Assembly (NCBI GenBank): GCA_023134135.1
Contig: JAGLVB010000024.1
Location: 1-35,560, forward strand
DNA: 35,560 nt
Origin: Candidatus Aenigmatarchaeota archaeon
GTDB taxonomy: Archaea > Aenigmatarchaeota > Aenigmatarchaeia > QMZS01
Direction: 5' to 3'
Position numbers and translations under genes: made by a program. Below are positions 21,743-29,194 of this stretch, one piece after another (the first letter of the stretch is position 1; every line of letters starts with the position of its first letter). A model generated the notes under the pieces. That model saw only the letters and a program-made list of their open reading frames with translations, was not told the origin of the DNA and ran no database searches.

Positions 21743-22476
21743 AATGGATTGATTATAAATAAATGAGCTGTTGCTGCATTGCCTTTCACAGGATTTGACT
21801 TTGCAAAGTTTTCCAATTTTCTGAGAGCATTTGCAAGACCTTTTGGGTTTTTTGTGAGAACTCCCGCAGAATAATCAGCCCCGTATTCTCTTGTTCTTGA
21901 GATTGACAACTGCACTATTGTTGCGCTGATTGGAGCTAGAATTAACATTGGAAGAAACATTAAACTGTTGTTGTCTTGGTCCTCTCCAAGGAACATATTC
22001 CACCACGCCATGTTTGCAAGGAAAGAAATAGCCCCTCCCATTGTCGCTGCCATAGATGAAATTAAAATATCATGATTTTTTATGTGGGATAATTCGTGGG
22101 CAAGAACCCCTTCAATTTCTTCTTTTTCAAGATTATTTATAAGTCCTGAGGAAACAACAACTGCGGCGTGTTTGTCATTCCTTCCTGTTGCAAAAGCATT
22201 TGGAACCCCGCTTTTCATTAAGTATAATTTTGGGTTTGCAATCTTAGCTTTTTTTGCAAGTTTATGAACTGTTTCTTCAAGTTCAGCATTTTTGAGAGGT
22301 GTTGCTTTGTGCATTTTTAGGACAATTTTATCGCTGTACCAGTAGGAAAAGAAGTTCATGAATACCGCAAATACCAGAGCAATCATTGCTCCTTCAGCTC
22401 CCGCAATCAGAAATCCTCCTCCAAGAAATATTCCGGTTAATAAACTCAATAACAGAGTGGTTCTTATAAATGCCAT
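21646..22476 (-). CDS. htpX: HtpX-family membrane zinc metalloprotease
   Basis: This 276-residue M48 protease has two N-terminal membrane segments (about residues 7-24 and 28-46), the HExxH motif HELSH at 127-131, and the third zinc ligand E197 in SRTREYGADYSAG. Further membrane segments lie near residues 145-160 and 170-190. The C-terminus (FSTHPSTKDRIQKLEEL) matches the M48 ending. HtpX removes damaged membrane proteins. The 3' end converges on the toxin gene 10 bp away; a truncated copy of that end is at 20956-21055. Confidence 0.95.
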   Translation of the reverse strand: MAFIRTTLLLSLLTGIFLGGGFLIAGAEGAMIALVFAVFMNFFSYWYSDKIVLKMHKATPLKNAELEETVHKLAKKAKIANPKLYLMKSGVPNAFATGRNDKHAAVVVSSGLINNLEKEEIEGVLAHELSHIKNHDILISSMAATMGGAISFLANMAWWNMFLGEDQDNNSLMFLPMLILAPISATIVQLSISRTREYGADYSAGVLTKNPKGLANALRKLENFAKSNPVKGNAATAHLFIINPFKADAMSKLFSTHPSTKDRIQKLEELEKKLNC

Positions 22477-22502
22477 AATTAAGTATTTAAATATTAGGGT
22501 AT

Positions 22503-22889
22503 TTAGATAAGATATTCTGAAAGCTTTATTCCTTCTTCATTGTGGATTGTAATTTCTTTATTATTAATCTCAATGGCATATGGACCTTTTGTTGTAAAAT
22601 TTAGAATCTGCTTTGTGTTTCCACCTTCAAAAGTTTTTTCTATATTAAGTTTGCCTTCATATCCTAACTCTTCTATTGCATCTGAGATGCGTGAACAATA
22701 TTCTGTAAATCTATCCTGATATGTTTCTTCCCAACCATTAGGAATATAAGCAACTGTGGGACCTGAGACTACGCTCCTGTAGAATTCAATTTCACCAAAT
22801 TCAGAAACTATTTTCTTTTCTTCCTCAAAATCAATCTTCCCTGCTTCTTCAAGATATTTTCTTAAAGTCTCTATTTCAGTCTCACCCAT
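22503..22889 (-). CDS. Hypothetical acidic protein
   Basis: This 128-residue protein is acidic (MGETEIETLRKYLEEAGKID at the start), with a mid-region containing VVSGPTVAYIPNGWEETY and a beta-rich C-terminal part (KQILNFTTKGPYAIEIN and KEITIHNEEG). No motif is recognised. It lies 26 bp upstream of htpX on the same strand, so it may be co-transcribed with it. Leader AT-rich. Function unknown. Confidence 0.55.
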   Translation of the reverse strand: MGETEIETLRKYLEEAGKIDFEEEKKIVSEFGEIEFYRSVVSGPTVAYIPNGWEETYQDRFTEYCSRISDAIEELGYEGKLNIEKTFEGGNTKQILNFTTKGPYAIEINNKEITIHNEEGIKLSEYLI

Positions 22890-23008
22890 AAATAATATAA
22901 TTTAATATATATGACTTTGTTGTGGAGATGAACTGTTTAGTTATTGTATAATCCAAAGGATATAGCTTGGATAATGAAAACAAAACTATTATTCAAATTA
23001 TAGTAATG

Positions 23009-23938
23009 ATGCAGCCAGATTACCAATCCATTGAGTGCAAATCTTTCCTGCACAAAATAAGCAATAAATTTCTTCCATTTAATTGGGGAGCAAATCCTTA
23101 CAGGGGATGCGAGCATTCCTGTCCTTACTGTTTCGCAAGGTACACTCATGAGTATTTAGGTTATAACAAAGATGCGGAGTTTGACAATAAAATTCTTGTA
23201 AAGATGAATGCTGCGGAAGTTCTCGAAAAGGAATTATCCAGAAAGACATGGAAAAATGAGTCTGTTAATCTTGGTTCGGTGTGCGACCCTTACCAGCCCG
23301 CGGAAAAGAAGTTTGAAATCACAAAACAGGTTTTGAAGGTTTTTGCAAAACATAGAACACCATTGTTTGTTTGCACAAAATCAAGCCTTATTTTGCGTGA
23401 TATTGACCTGCTTTCAGAGATGGCAAAAACCAGCAACCTGATGGTAAACATTACTTTGACAACTCTTGATGAAAATATTTGCAAAAAAATTGAGCCAAGA
23501 GCCTCTTCAGCAGATGAACGTCTTGATGCAATAAAGCAATTGTCTGATGCAGGTGTAACTATCGGGGTCTTATTCATGCCAATATTTCCTTATCTGACAG
23601 ACAGTGTTGAAAGCATAAACCAAACAACAAAAGCAGTGAGAGACGCGGGAGCAAATGATTTGATTCCCGGGATTCTTGGATTAAAATCCTCTTGCAAAGA
23701 CAGGGTTTTGTCCATGATAAAAAAAGAGTATCCAATATTATATTCCAGATATTTAACCCTTTATAAGAAAGCCTATGCTCCGAAAGATTACACCAAAAGG
23801 ATTTACAAGATAATTGAAATTGCCAGAAGAAAATATAACATGGAAAAGTTTGAACTTCCTGAGAAACCAGTGGAGAAACAGATGAGTTTCAAAATACCCA
23901 AACCAAAGAAACCAAAGAGAGTGGATTTGGGTTTATAA
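23009..23938 (+). CDS. SplB-like radical SAM protein
   Basis: This 309-residue protein starts at ATG 23009 (MQPDYQSIECKSFLHKI); the frame extends upstream to a TTG at 22967, which is less likely. The radical SAM CxxxCxxC is GCEHSCPYC (C34, C38, C41), preceded by LPFNWGANPYRGC, and followed by SVNLGSVCDPYQPAEKKF. This family, related to spore photoproduct lyase, is often called 'SPL family radical SAM protein' or Rv2578c-like. Substrate unknown. The C-terminus is Lys/Pro-rich (IPKPKKPKRVDLGL), like a nucleic-acid-binding tail. Divergent to the orphan at 22503. Confidence 0.85.
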   Translation: MQPDYQSIECKSFLHKISNKFLPFNWGANPYRGCEHSCPYCFARYTHEYLGYNKDAEFDNKILVKMNAAEVLEKELSRKTWKNESVNLGSVCDPYQPAEKKFEITKQVLKVFAKHRTPLFVCTKSSLILRDIDLLSEMAKTSNLMVNITLTTLDENICKKIEPRASSADERLDAIKQLSDAGVTIGVLFMPIFPYLTDSVESINQTTKAVRDAGANDLIPGILGLKSSCKDRVLSMIKKEYPILYSRYLTLYKKAYAPKDYTKRIYKIIEIARRKYNMEKFELPEKPVEKQMSFKIPKPKKPKRVDLGL

Positions 23939-23997
23939 TTATATTCTGTTAGTTCTGGATGAGAATTCTATTTTTATTTTTCAAGCATTATTAGATA

Positions 23998-24627
23998 ATG
24001 GGTAACGAAAATCGGGTATTAAGGAATATAATTAATGAATTAAAACACCACTCAAGATTTACTTTGTTTGGCGCGTTTACCGGAATAATTTTAATGGCAT
24101 TTTTTTATAAGGTTCCATTTGATATGGCATACGAGATTTTTTATGTACTTCATCCTATCCATATTGTTTTAAGCGCGCTTGTTACTGCTTCAATGTATAA
24201 AATTCATTCTAAAAAAGTGAATCCTTTAACCCTGATTTTAATCGGTTATGTTGGGTCAATTGGAATAGCCACATTAAGCGATTCCATAATTCCATATTTG
24301 GGTGAAATTTTGCTGAATCTTCCAAATAGAGGCATTCATTTAGGTTTTATTGAAAAATGGTGGCTGGTGAATCCTCTGGCATTTTTAGGAATTGCAATTG
24401 CTTATTTTAATCCAAATACCAAATTCCCTCATGCAGGACATGTTTTATTAAGTACATGGGCCTCTTTGTTCCATATAATTATGGCTTTGGGAGGCGCAAT
24501 AGATTCAGTTACAATCATCGTAATATTTGGGTTCCTTTTCATTGCAGTTTTAATTCCTTGTTGTCTAAGTGACATTGTGTTTCCGCTTTTGTTTGTTGAG
24601 TTGGATGCGGAAGAAAGAACCAAATGA
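23998..24627 (+). CDS. Polytopic membrane protein with conserved-looking His
   Basis: This 209-residue protein has about five hydrophobic segments (about residues 20-38, 48-66, 77-95, 124-140 and 155-195). Membrane-embedded His residues (HPIHIVLSALVTASMY, FPHAGHVLLSTWASLFHII) could bind metal or haem, but no family is recognised. The ATG at 23998 follows ATTATTAGATA. It converges on the glycosidase gene with a 21-bp gap. Function unknown. Confidence 0.6.
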   Translation: MGNENRVLRNIINELKHHSRFTLFGAFTGIILMAFFYKVPFDMAYEIFYVLHPIHIVLSALVTASMYKIHSKKVNPLTLILIGYVGSIGIATLSDSIIPYLGEILLNLPNRGIHLGFIEKWWLVNPLAFLGIAIAYFNPNTKFPHAGHVLLSTWASLFHIIMALGGAIDSVTIIVIFGFLFIAVLIPCCLSDIVFPLLFVELDAEERTK

Positions 24628-24648
24628 AATCTAAGACTCCGGAAAATT

Positions 24649-25758
24649 TCAATATGAAGGACGAGATGATTCAAAATAGTCCTCTGCTGCGATTGACCAC
24701 AATTGAGGATTGCACCCGCCTTCGTTTGCGTTTCCTTTATCATCAATAGTAAATAATTCGGAATGGATAGGCAGTTTGGGAATAATTCTGGAACTTATTT
24801 TTTTTGGTCGTTCAATGCCCAGCCCTCTTGATCCATCGTCTATCATTGCCTGTTCAAATACCCAGACTGTTTTAGAGTGATAAGGATCATCTGATTTTGA
24901 TGCTAATGCAGGGTCTAAGGTTCTGTATCCTATTGGCGTTTCCAATACTTCTGATGATTTTGTTATACCTTTTAATTGTTCTCTTGTTATGTCTTTGCGA
25001 TCCAAATAATAAAAACTATGCAGTGAATCCGAGCTTATACCTCTGACAGGTCCTTGTTTATCTATGGCTATATAATAAGTGTTTAATTCATCATCATATA
25101 ATTCTGGTAGGGCAGATTCCATCTTTTTAATATCCTCTGATAAATCAACCCCGTCAAGAAGATTTTGAGCTTTTCTTAAACCATCTAAATTTTGGATGTG
25201 AGCTAAAGTATAAACAATAGGATACACAGGCGTTCCGTTAGCTCTGTCAATAAGGCAGGAATCTTTCCAGTAGGTTACTTTTAATGCAAATTTATCATTT
25301 CCGCAAAATCTGGGGTCTTCTATAAAGAACCCATTTTCATCAATATGATTACGAATATATTTTATTGCCTGTTCTATATTTTCTTTTTGCTCTTCTGCCA
25401 AACTTTCATCTTTAGTTTGTTTCTGATAAAAATCGTGTCCTCTCAGATAAAGGGCATCTGTGTCGCAGGCATTGTAGGTTGTGTATAAACCATTTGGCAT
25501 CTTAAAACCAGGAAATTCATGGTGAATTTTTCCAGGTTCTTCGCCGGTCAGAGGATCATTTTTTGTTCCCTGTTTTTCAGCGCAAAAAGAAAGCTGATTT
25601 TTTAACATCTCAGAGTCTTGTTTTAATAACGCAGTGATAATACTGTCTCTGGAAAAATTTCCCGGATAACTTTGCCCTGCCTGATATAAATCAAATCCTT
25701 CATAAGTAGCTCTAAGTTGGTCAATCCCATTTATTGATAACTTATATTCCTTTTTCAT
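24649..25758 (-). CDS. Glycogen debranching/amylo-1,6-glucosidase-like glycoside hydrolase
   Basis: This 369-residue protein has the (alpha/alpha)6-barrel blocks of the GDE C-terminal/GH63-like group: FSRDSIITALL (residues about 35-45), TTYNACDTDALYL, VWVFEQAMIDDG and the C-terminal GCNPQLWSIAAE. Acidic catalytic residues would be the Asp/Glu of ACDTDA and VFEQAM, by family analogy. GGTGAT five bases before ATG 25758 (and complementary to the 3' end of 16S rRNA) decides this start; a GTG four codons further upstream is less likely. Predicted role: debranching or breakdown of alpha-glucans. No signal peptide, so cytoplasmic. Confidence 0.75.
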   Translation of the reverse strand: MKKEYKLSINGIDQLRATYEGFDLYQAGQSYPGNFSRDSIITALLKQDSEMLKNQLSFCAEKQGTKNDPLTGEEPGKIHHEFPGFKMPNGLYTTYNACDTDALYLRGHDFYQKQTKDESLAEEQKENIEQAIKYIRNHIDENGFFIEDPRFCGNDKFALKVTYWKDSCLIDRANGTPVYPIVYTLAHIQNLDGLRKAQNLLDGVDLSEDIKKMESALPELYDDELNTYYIAIDKQGPVRGISSDSLHSFYYLDRKDITREQLKGITKSSEVLETPIGYRTLDPALASKSDDPYHSKTVWVFEQAMIDDGSRGLGIERPKKISSRIIPKLPIHSELFTIDDKGNANEGGCNPQLWSIAAEDYFESSRPSY

Positions 25759-25950
25759 ATTAATCACCACTAATATATAGTAATATTAAGTATTTATAGT
25801 TTTCTGTTGTTGAATATATAGTTTTCATTATATGATAGGATTATATTTAATAAGGTTGTATTTAGAACTTAAAATTGCGAAAAACACTTGAAATTTCCTG
25901 ATTAGGAGAAAAAAGATAAACCAATAAAAATTGAGTAATAGGTATATATT

Positions 25951-26292
25951 ATGAGACAGGTATTAAGGTCGAAAATCCATAAGGCAACTGTGACAGAAGC
26001 CAACTTGGATTATATTGGAAGTATCACCATTGATGAAGACCTGATGGAAAAAGCGGGTTTCTGGGAGGGCGAGAAAGTTCTGGTTGTGAGCAATACAACT
26101 GGTGCAAGACTCGAGACTTATGTAATTGCAGGGGAGAAAAATTCAGGGATTATCTGCATGAATGGAAGTTCAGCTCATTTAATCAAAAAAGGAGAAGAGA
26201 TAATTATAATGGGTTTTGAATTAACAGACAAATTGATTAAATCAAAAAATATTCTTGTTGATGAGAATAACCATTTTGTAAGGAATATATAA
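25951..26292 (+). CDS. panD: Aspartate 1-decarboxylase PanD (pyruvoyl)
   Basis: This 113-residue protein is a bacterial-type PanD, which makes beta-alanine for pantothenate/CoA. MRQVLRSKIHKATVTEANLD then YIGSITIDEDLM carries the self-cleavage Gly23-Ser24 that forms the pyruvoyl group, with K8 and Y21 as the expected active-site residues. GARLETYVI (with the substrate Arg) and MNGSSAHLIKKGEEIIIMGF complete the family. Length is slightly below the usual 117-127. Its 3' end is 2 bp from the Nudix gene. The 180 bp upstream carries no gene and has AATAAAAATT at about 25925, a possible promoter. Confidence 0.93.
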   Translation: MRQVLRSKIHKATVTEANLDYIGSITIDEDLMEKAGFWEGEKVLVVSNTTGARLETYVIAGEKNSGIICMNGSSAHLIKKGEEIIIMGFELTDKLIKSKNILVDENNHFVRNI

Positions 26293-26294
26293 AT

Positions 26295-26708
26295 ATGGAC
26301 GTTAAACCTAAGGTTGGTGTGGGTGTCGGAGTTATTATAATTAAGGATAATAAAATACTTCTTGGTAGAAGAAAGAATGCTCTTGGAGCTGGAACTTGGC
26401 AGTCTCCTGGTGGACATTTGGAATTTAATGAAACCTATGAAGAATGTGCAGAAAGAGAAACAATGGAAGAAGCGGGAATAAAAATCAAAAATATCCGGTT
26501 TTTTACTGCGACCAATGATATTTTTGATAAGGATAACAAACATTATGTTACAATTTTCATGGTTTCTGAATATGATTCCGGGGAAGTAAAAATAATGGAA
26601 CCTGATAGGTGTGAGAATTGGAATTGGTTTGACTGGAATAATCTGCCGCAACCGCTTTTTATCCCTGTTCAGAATCTTATAAAAGGGAATTATAATCCTT
26701 TGGGATAA
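26295..26708 (+). CDS. Nudix hydrolase (MutT/NUDT15-like)
   Basis: This 137-residue Nudix protein has the box GX5EX7REUXEEXGU as GGHLEFNETYEECAERETME then EAGI (about residues 39-62). The start GVGVGVIIIKDNKILLGRRKN and later NWNWFDWNNLPQPLF fit the NUDT15/ADP-ribose or 8-oxo-dGTP type of hydrolases. It follows panD by 2 bp, so the two are probably one operon, perhaps linked to CoA or nucleotide clean-up. Substrate undetermined. Confidence 0.9.
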   Translation: MDVKPKVGVGVGVIIIKDNKILLGRRKNALGAGTWQSPGGHLEFNETYEECAERETMEEAGIKIKNIRFFTATNDIFDKDNKHYVTIFMVSEYDSGEVKIMEPDRCENWNWFDWNNLPQPLFIPVQNLIKGNYNPLG

Positions 26709-26781
26709 CATTATCTTTTTTATCTTAACTGTAAAATAGTAACAAATATTAGTTATAAATAATTTATTTACTTCTGAATAT

Positions 26782-27189
26782 ATGGAAAGACCTGAGATGG
26801 GGTGTGGTTATCTAACTGTAGATATAGAGAAAGTGCTTGAATTAGGAGGTGCAATTAGACCTGATTTCGATTGTTTGTCTTCTGTATATGCACACATATA
26901 TATACCTAACATACGGACTACCTCTGAAATACTTGATGGATCTGTAAAACAATATGCTTTGCTGGCAATAAATCCTCAACACGGAATAATGAATTTAGGA
27001 AATATTAATCCTGAAATGAGGAGATTCGAGCATTACGACGAAAAAATGAGGGACTCTGCATTATATGAAATGGATGATAGGTATGTAGTAAATAGAATAC
27101 ATATACCCTCAAATCAAATAGATAAAATTAAAACCTTGGAGGAAGTTCTTGGAATTCAAGAAATTTATACTATAAGAAAAGTAACCTAA
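26782..27189 (+). CDS. Hypothetical protein
   Basis: This is a 135-residue soluble protein, acidic to neutral, with no recognised motif. It contains VYAHIYIPNIRTTSEIL and YALLAINPQHGIMNLGNINP, and alternates strands and helices. The ATG follows AATATATTTACTTCTGAATAT without a ribosome site. The 73-bp gap from the Nudix gene includes no other feature. Function unknown. Confidence 0.55.
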   Translation: MERPEMGCGYLTVDIEKVLELGGAIRPDFDCLSSVYAHIYIPNIRTTSEILDGSVKQYALLAINPQHGIMNLGNINPEMRRFEHYDEKMRDSALYEMDDRYVVNRIHIPSNQIDKIKTLEEVLGIQEIYTIRKVT

Positions 27190-27306
27190 AAAACACCATA
27201 AAAATGAATTATAATCCATTAAAATAATCTTTTTGTAAGTTATTAAGATAATAATCATTTTGAGAAGAAACAGGATTCTTTTTAATATTTAATAATTCTT
27301 TAATAA

Positions 27307-27729
27307 ATGAGCATTGATGCTTTAGTTGATAAATATTTTGAACAAATTGCAATTGAAGTTACAGCTTATGTTCCTGTTGATGATGCAGTTTCTGATGCAG
27401 CACATATAACTCTAAATCTCCCACTCGCAATGTTGAGGGAATATTCTAAATTGAAAGGTTTGGATGAGGAATTGCCTGATGGAGCAAAATTCTGGAAAGA
27501 AATCAATATTATTAAAAGATTAAGGGATTCTGGCAAATTTATTTATCATGAATATCAACTTTTAAGGGATATCCTGGATTTTTTAGGGGATGATGTAGAG
27601 GTGACTTATCAAAAGTATGATTCAGAAAAAATAAGATTGGATATAACCGAGATTCCTGAATTTTTGCCGGACACACCAGATTATAAACAAAAGGTTTCTA
27701 GGAATTATGATTTATTTGCTGATTATTAA
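27307..27729 (+). CDS. Hypothetical acidic protein
   Basis: This 140-residue protein is acidic and soluble. It contains TAYVPVDDAVSDAAHITLNL then LAMLREYSKLKGL, and a C-terminal Asp/Glu-rich part (EVTYQKYDSEKIRLDITEIP). No family is recognised. It stands in the 118-bp gap-separated plus-strand pair with the gene at 26782, and converges on the minus-strand orphan at 27743. Function unknown. Confidence 0.55.
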   Translation: MSIDALVDKYFEQIAIEVTAYVPVDDAVSDAAHITLNLPLAMLREYSKLKGLDEELPDGAKFWKEINIIKRLRDSGKFIYHEYQLLRDILDFLGDDVEVTYQKYDSEKIRLDITEIPEFLPDTPDYKQKVSRNYDLFADY

Positions 27730-27742
27730 TTTAATAGCTTGC

Positions 27743-28006
27743 TTAATTATCAATATTTTCTATTGTTTTATCAACTAAGTCATTCAATGTGTAATCCTCT
27801 AAAGATTCTCCTTCAGGAACAAGACCATATCCTCTTGGTTCTACAAGCCTTAGTTTTCTCTCAATTTGACTTTCTATAAATTTATCAACTTCTGTTGTTG
27901 TGGAGTAATCCCTAATATCCACACCATATTTTCTTTCAAATATCACTGTTTTATGTTCCTGTTCTTCAGGAATTTTCCCGGAATATTTTTCTGCAATTTG
28001 TATCAT
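27743..28006 (-). CDS. Hypothetical protein
   Basis: This 87-residue protein has no known domain. AGGTGA (minus strand), 5 bases before the ATG at 28006, is a good archaeal ribosome site and confirms the start. The protein is acidic and mixed: MIQIAEKYSGKIPEEQEHKT, then RDYSTTTEVDKFIESQIERK and a C-terminal helix NDLVDKTIENIDN. It follows the small zinc protein at 28035 by 28 bp, so they may be co-transcribed. Function unknown. Confidence 0.6.
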   Translation of the reverse strand: MIQIAEKYSGKIPEEQEHKTVIFERKYGVDIRDYSTTTEVDKFIESQIERKLRLVEPRGYGLVPEGESLEDYTLNDLVDKTIENIDN

Positions 28007-28034
28007 TTAGTTCACCTATAAATTTATTTTGTTG

Positions 28035-28196
28035 TTAGTCGCCTCTTATCATTATAGTTCCGCATTTTGGACATTTTTTATCCATGCACCGGACACTTCT
28101 TATTTTTTGTTCTTTGTATCCGCAATTGGGACACATACAAGAACTAGCAGGTCCTCCAAAACCCACACCTCTTCTTTCAAATTTTTCATCTACCAT
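28035..28196 (-). CDS. Small zinc-binding protein
   Basis: This 53-residue protein has six Cys at C20, C22, C25, C37, C42 and C45: CMCPNCGY, then RC, then KCPKCGTIMIRGD, preceded by a Gly-rich N-terminus (GVGFGGPASS). The spacing CxCxxC...CxxxxCxxC with the MIR ending resembles small archaeal/bacterial zinc ribbons with a Gly-rich leader. It is translated in the same minus-strand run as trxB (26 bp downstream of that gene) and the gene at 27743. Function unknown. Confidence 0.7.
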   Translation of the reverse strand: MVDEKFERRGVGFGGPASSCMCPNCGYKEQKIRSVRCMDKKCPKCGTIMIRGD

Positions 28197-28222
28197 AATC
28201 TAATTAATTTGTATTAAGTAAT

Positions 28223-29128
28223 TCAGGAGTTTTTTTCTGAATTAAGTTCAAGATGAACGGAATTTGCCGCAATTGCTCCCTCCGCGCATGCGGTGATTAT
28301 CTGTTTCAGGGGATTGTTTGTAATATCTCCTGCCGCAAAAATACCCCCCACATTTGTTTTCTGTTTTTTGTCGGTTTTTATGTGATTTCCCTCAAGTTCT
28401 ATTCCCAAATCCTCAGCCAATTTAACACTTGGTATTGAGCCGATTTCTATAAACAATCCATCTAATTTTAATTCTTCTCCATTATCCAATTTAACCCCTT
28501 CAAGAACATTATCGCCTTTTAGTTCAGCAACATTTGAGTTAAAGATTATCTTTATTTTGTCGTTGTTTTCAACTTCTTCAACCCACATTTTTTCCGCCCT
28601 GAAAAACCTGTCTTGCCTGTAAATTATATAGATTTTATCCGCAAATTTAGAAATAAGGAGGGCTGCGGTTAATGCGGAATTGCTTCCCCCAACAACGCCT
28701 ACGGTTTTGTTTCTGAAAAACGGGGCATCGCATGTGGCGCAGTAACTCACACCTTTCCCGAGAAATTTATTTTCATTCTCCAGTTCCAGTTTTCTTTTTT
28801 CCGAGCCCATCGCAAGTATTATTTTCTTTGAGGAATATTCTTTCAGGTTTGTTTTTAGGTTGTATATGGAATCAATTTTTTTAAGGGAAGTAACAGAATC
28901 ATGAACAATTTTAACTTTGAGATTTTCAACCTGTTCTTTCATTTTTTGCGTGAATTCTTCCCCGGTTATTTTTTTGTAAGTCGAGAAATTGCATATTTCG
29001 TGAGCTTCTGAAGACATCCCCCCCAGCTGTTCGCCAATCACAAGAACTTTCATTTTGTATCTTGCTGCGTAAACTGCGGCTGTAAGTCCTGCGGGTCCTG
29101 CCCCAATAATTATTAAGTCATAGGTCAT
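28223..29128 (-). CDS. trxB: Thioredoxin reductase (TrxB-like flavoprotein)
   Basis: This 301-residue FAD protein has GAGPAG at residues 9-14, the redox-active CATC (C130, C133; VSYCATCDAPFF), a second nucleotide-binding site VGVVGGSNSA (about 143-152) and the C-terminal FAD motif IFAAGDITNNPLKQI. It is the expected partner of the thioredoxin at 35189. The second site is followed by YRQDRFFRA where E. coli TrxB has HRRxxxR, so NADPH preference cannot be assumed. Length is a little below the usual 310-320. It is divergent to the LeuA-type gene with a 66-bp gap. Confidence 0.93.
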   Translation of the reverse strand: MTYDLIIIGAGPAGLTAAVYAARYKMKVLVIGEQLGGMSSEAHEICNFSTYKKITGEEFTQKMKEQVENLKVKIVHDSVTSLKKIDSIYNLKTNLKEYSSKKIILAMGSEKRKLELENENKFLGKGVSYCATCDAPFFRNKTVGVVGGSNSALTAALLISKFADKIYIIYRQDRFFRAEKMWVEEVENNDKIKIIFNSNVAELKGDNVLEGVKLDNGEELKLDGLFIEIGSIPSVKLAEDLGIELEGNHIKTDKKQKTNVGGIFAAGDITNNPLKQIITACAEGAIAANSVHLELNSEKNS

Positions 29129-29194
29129 AACTTAATGCTGAAAATAATTATTATCTCTGATAGACCCATTATTTGGAATAAATCATAATAATTG

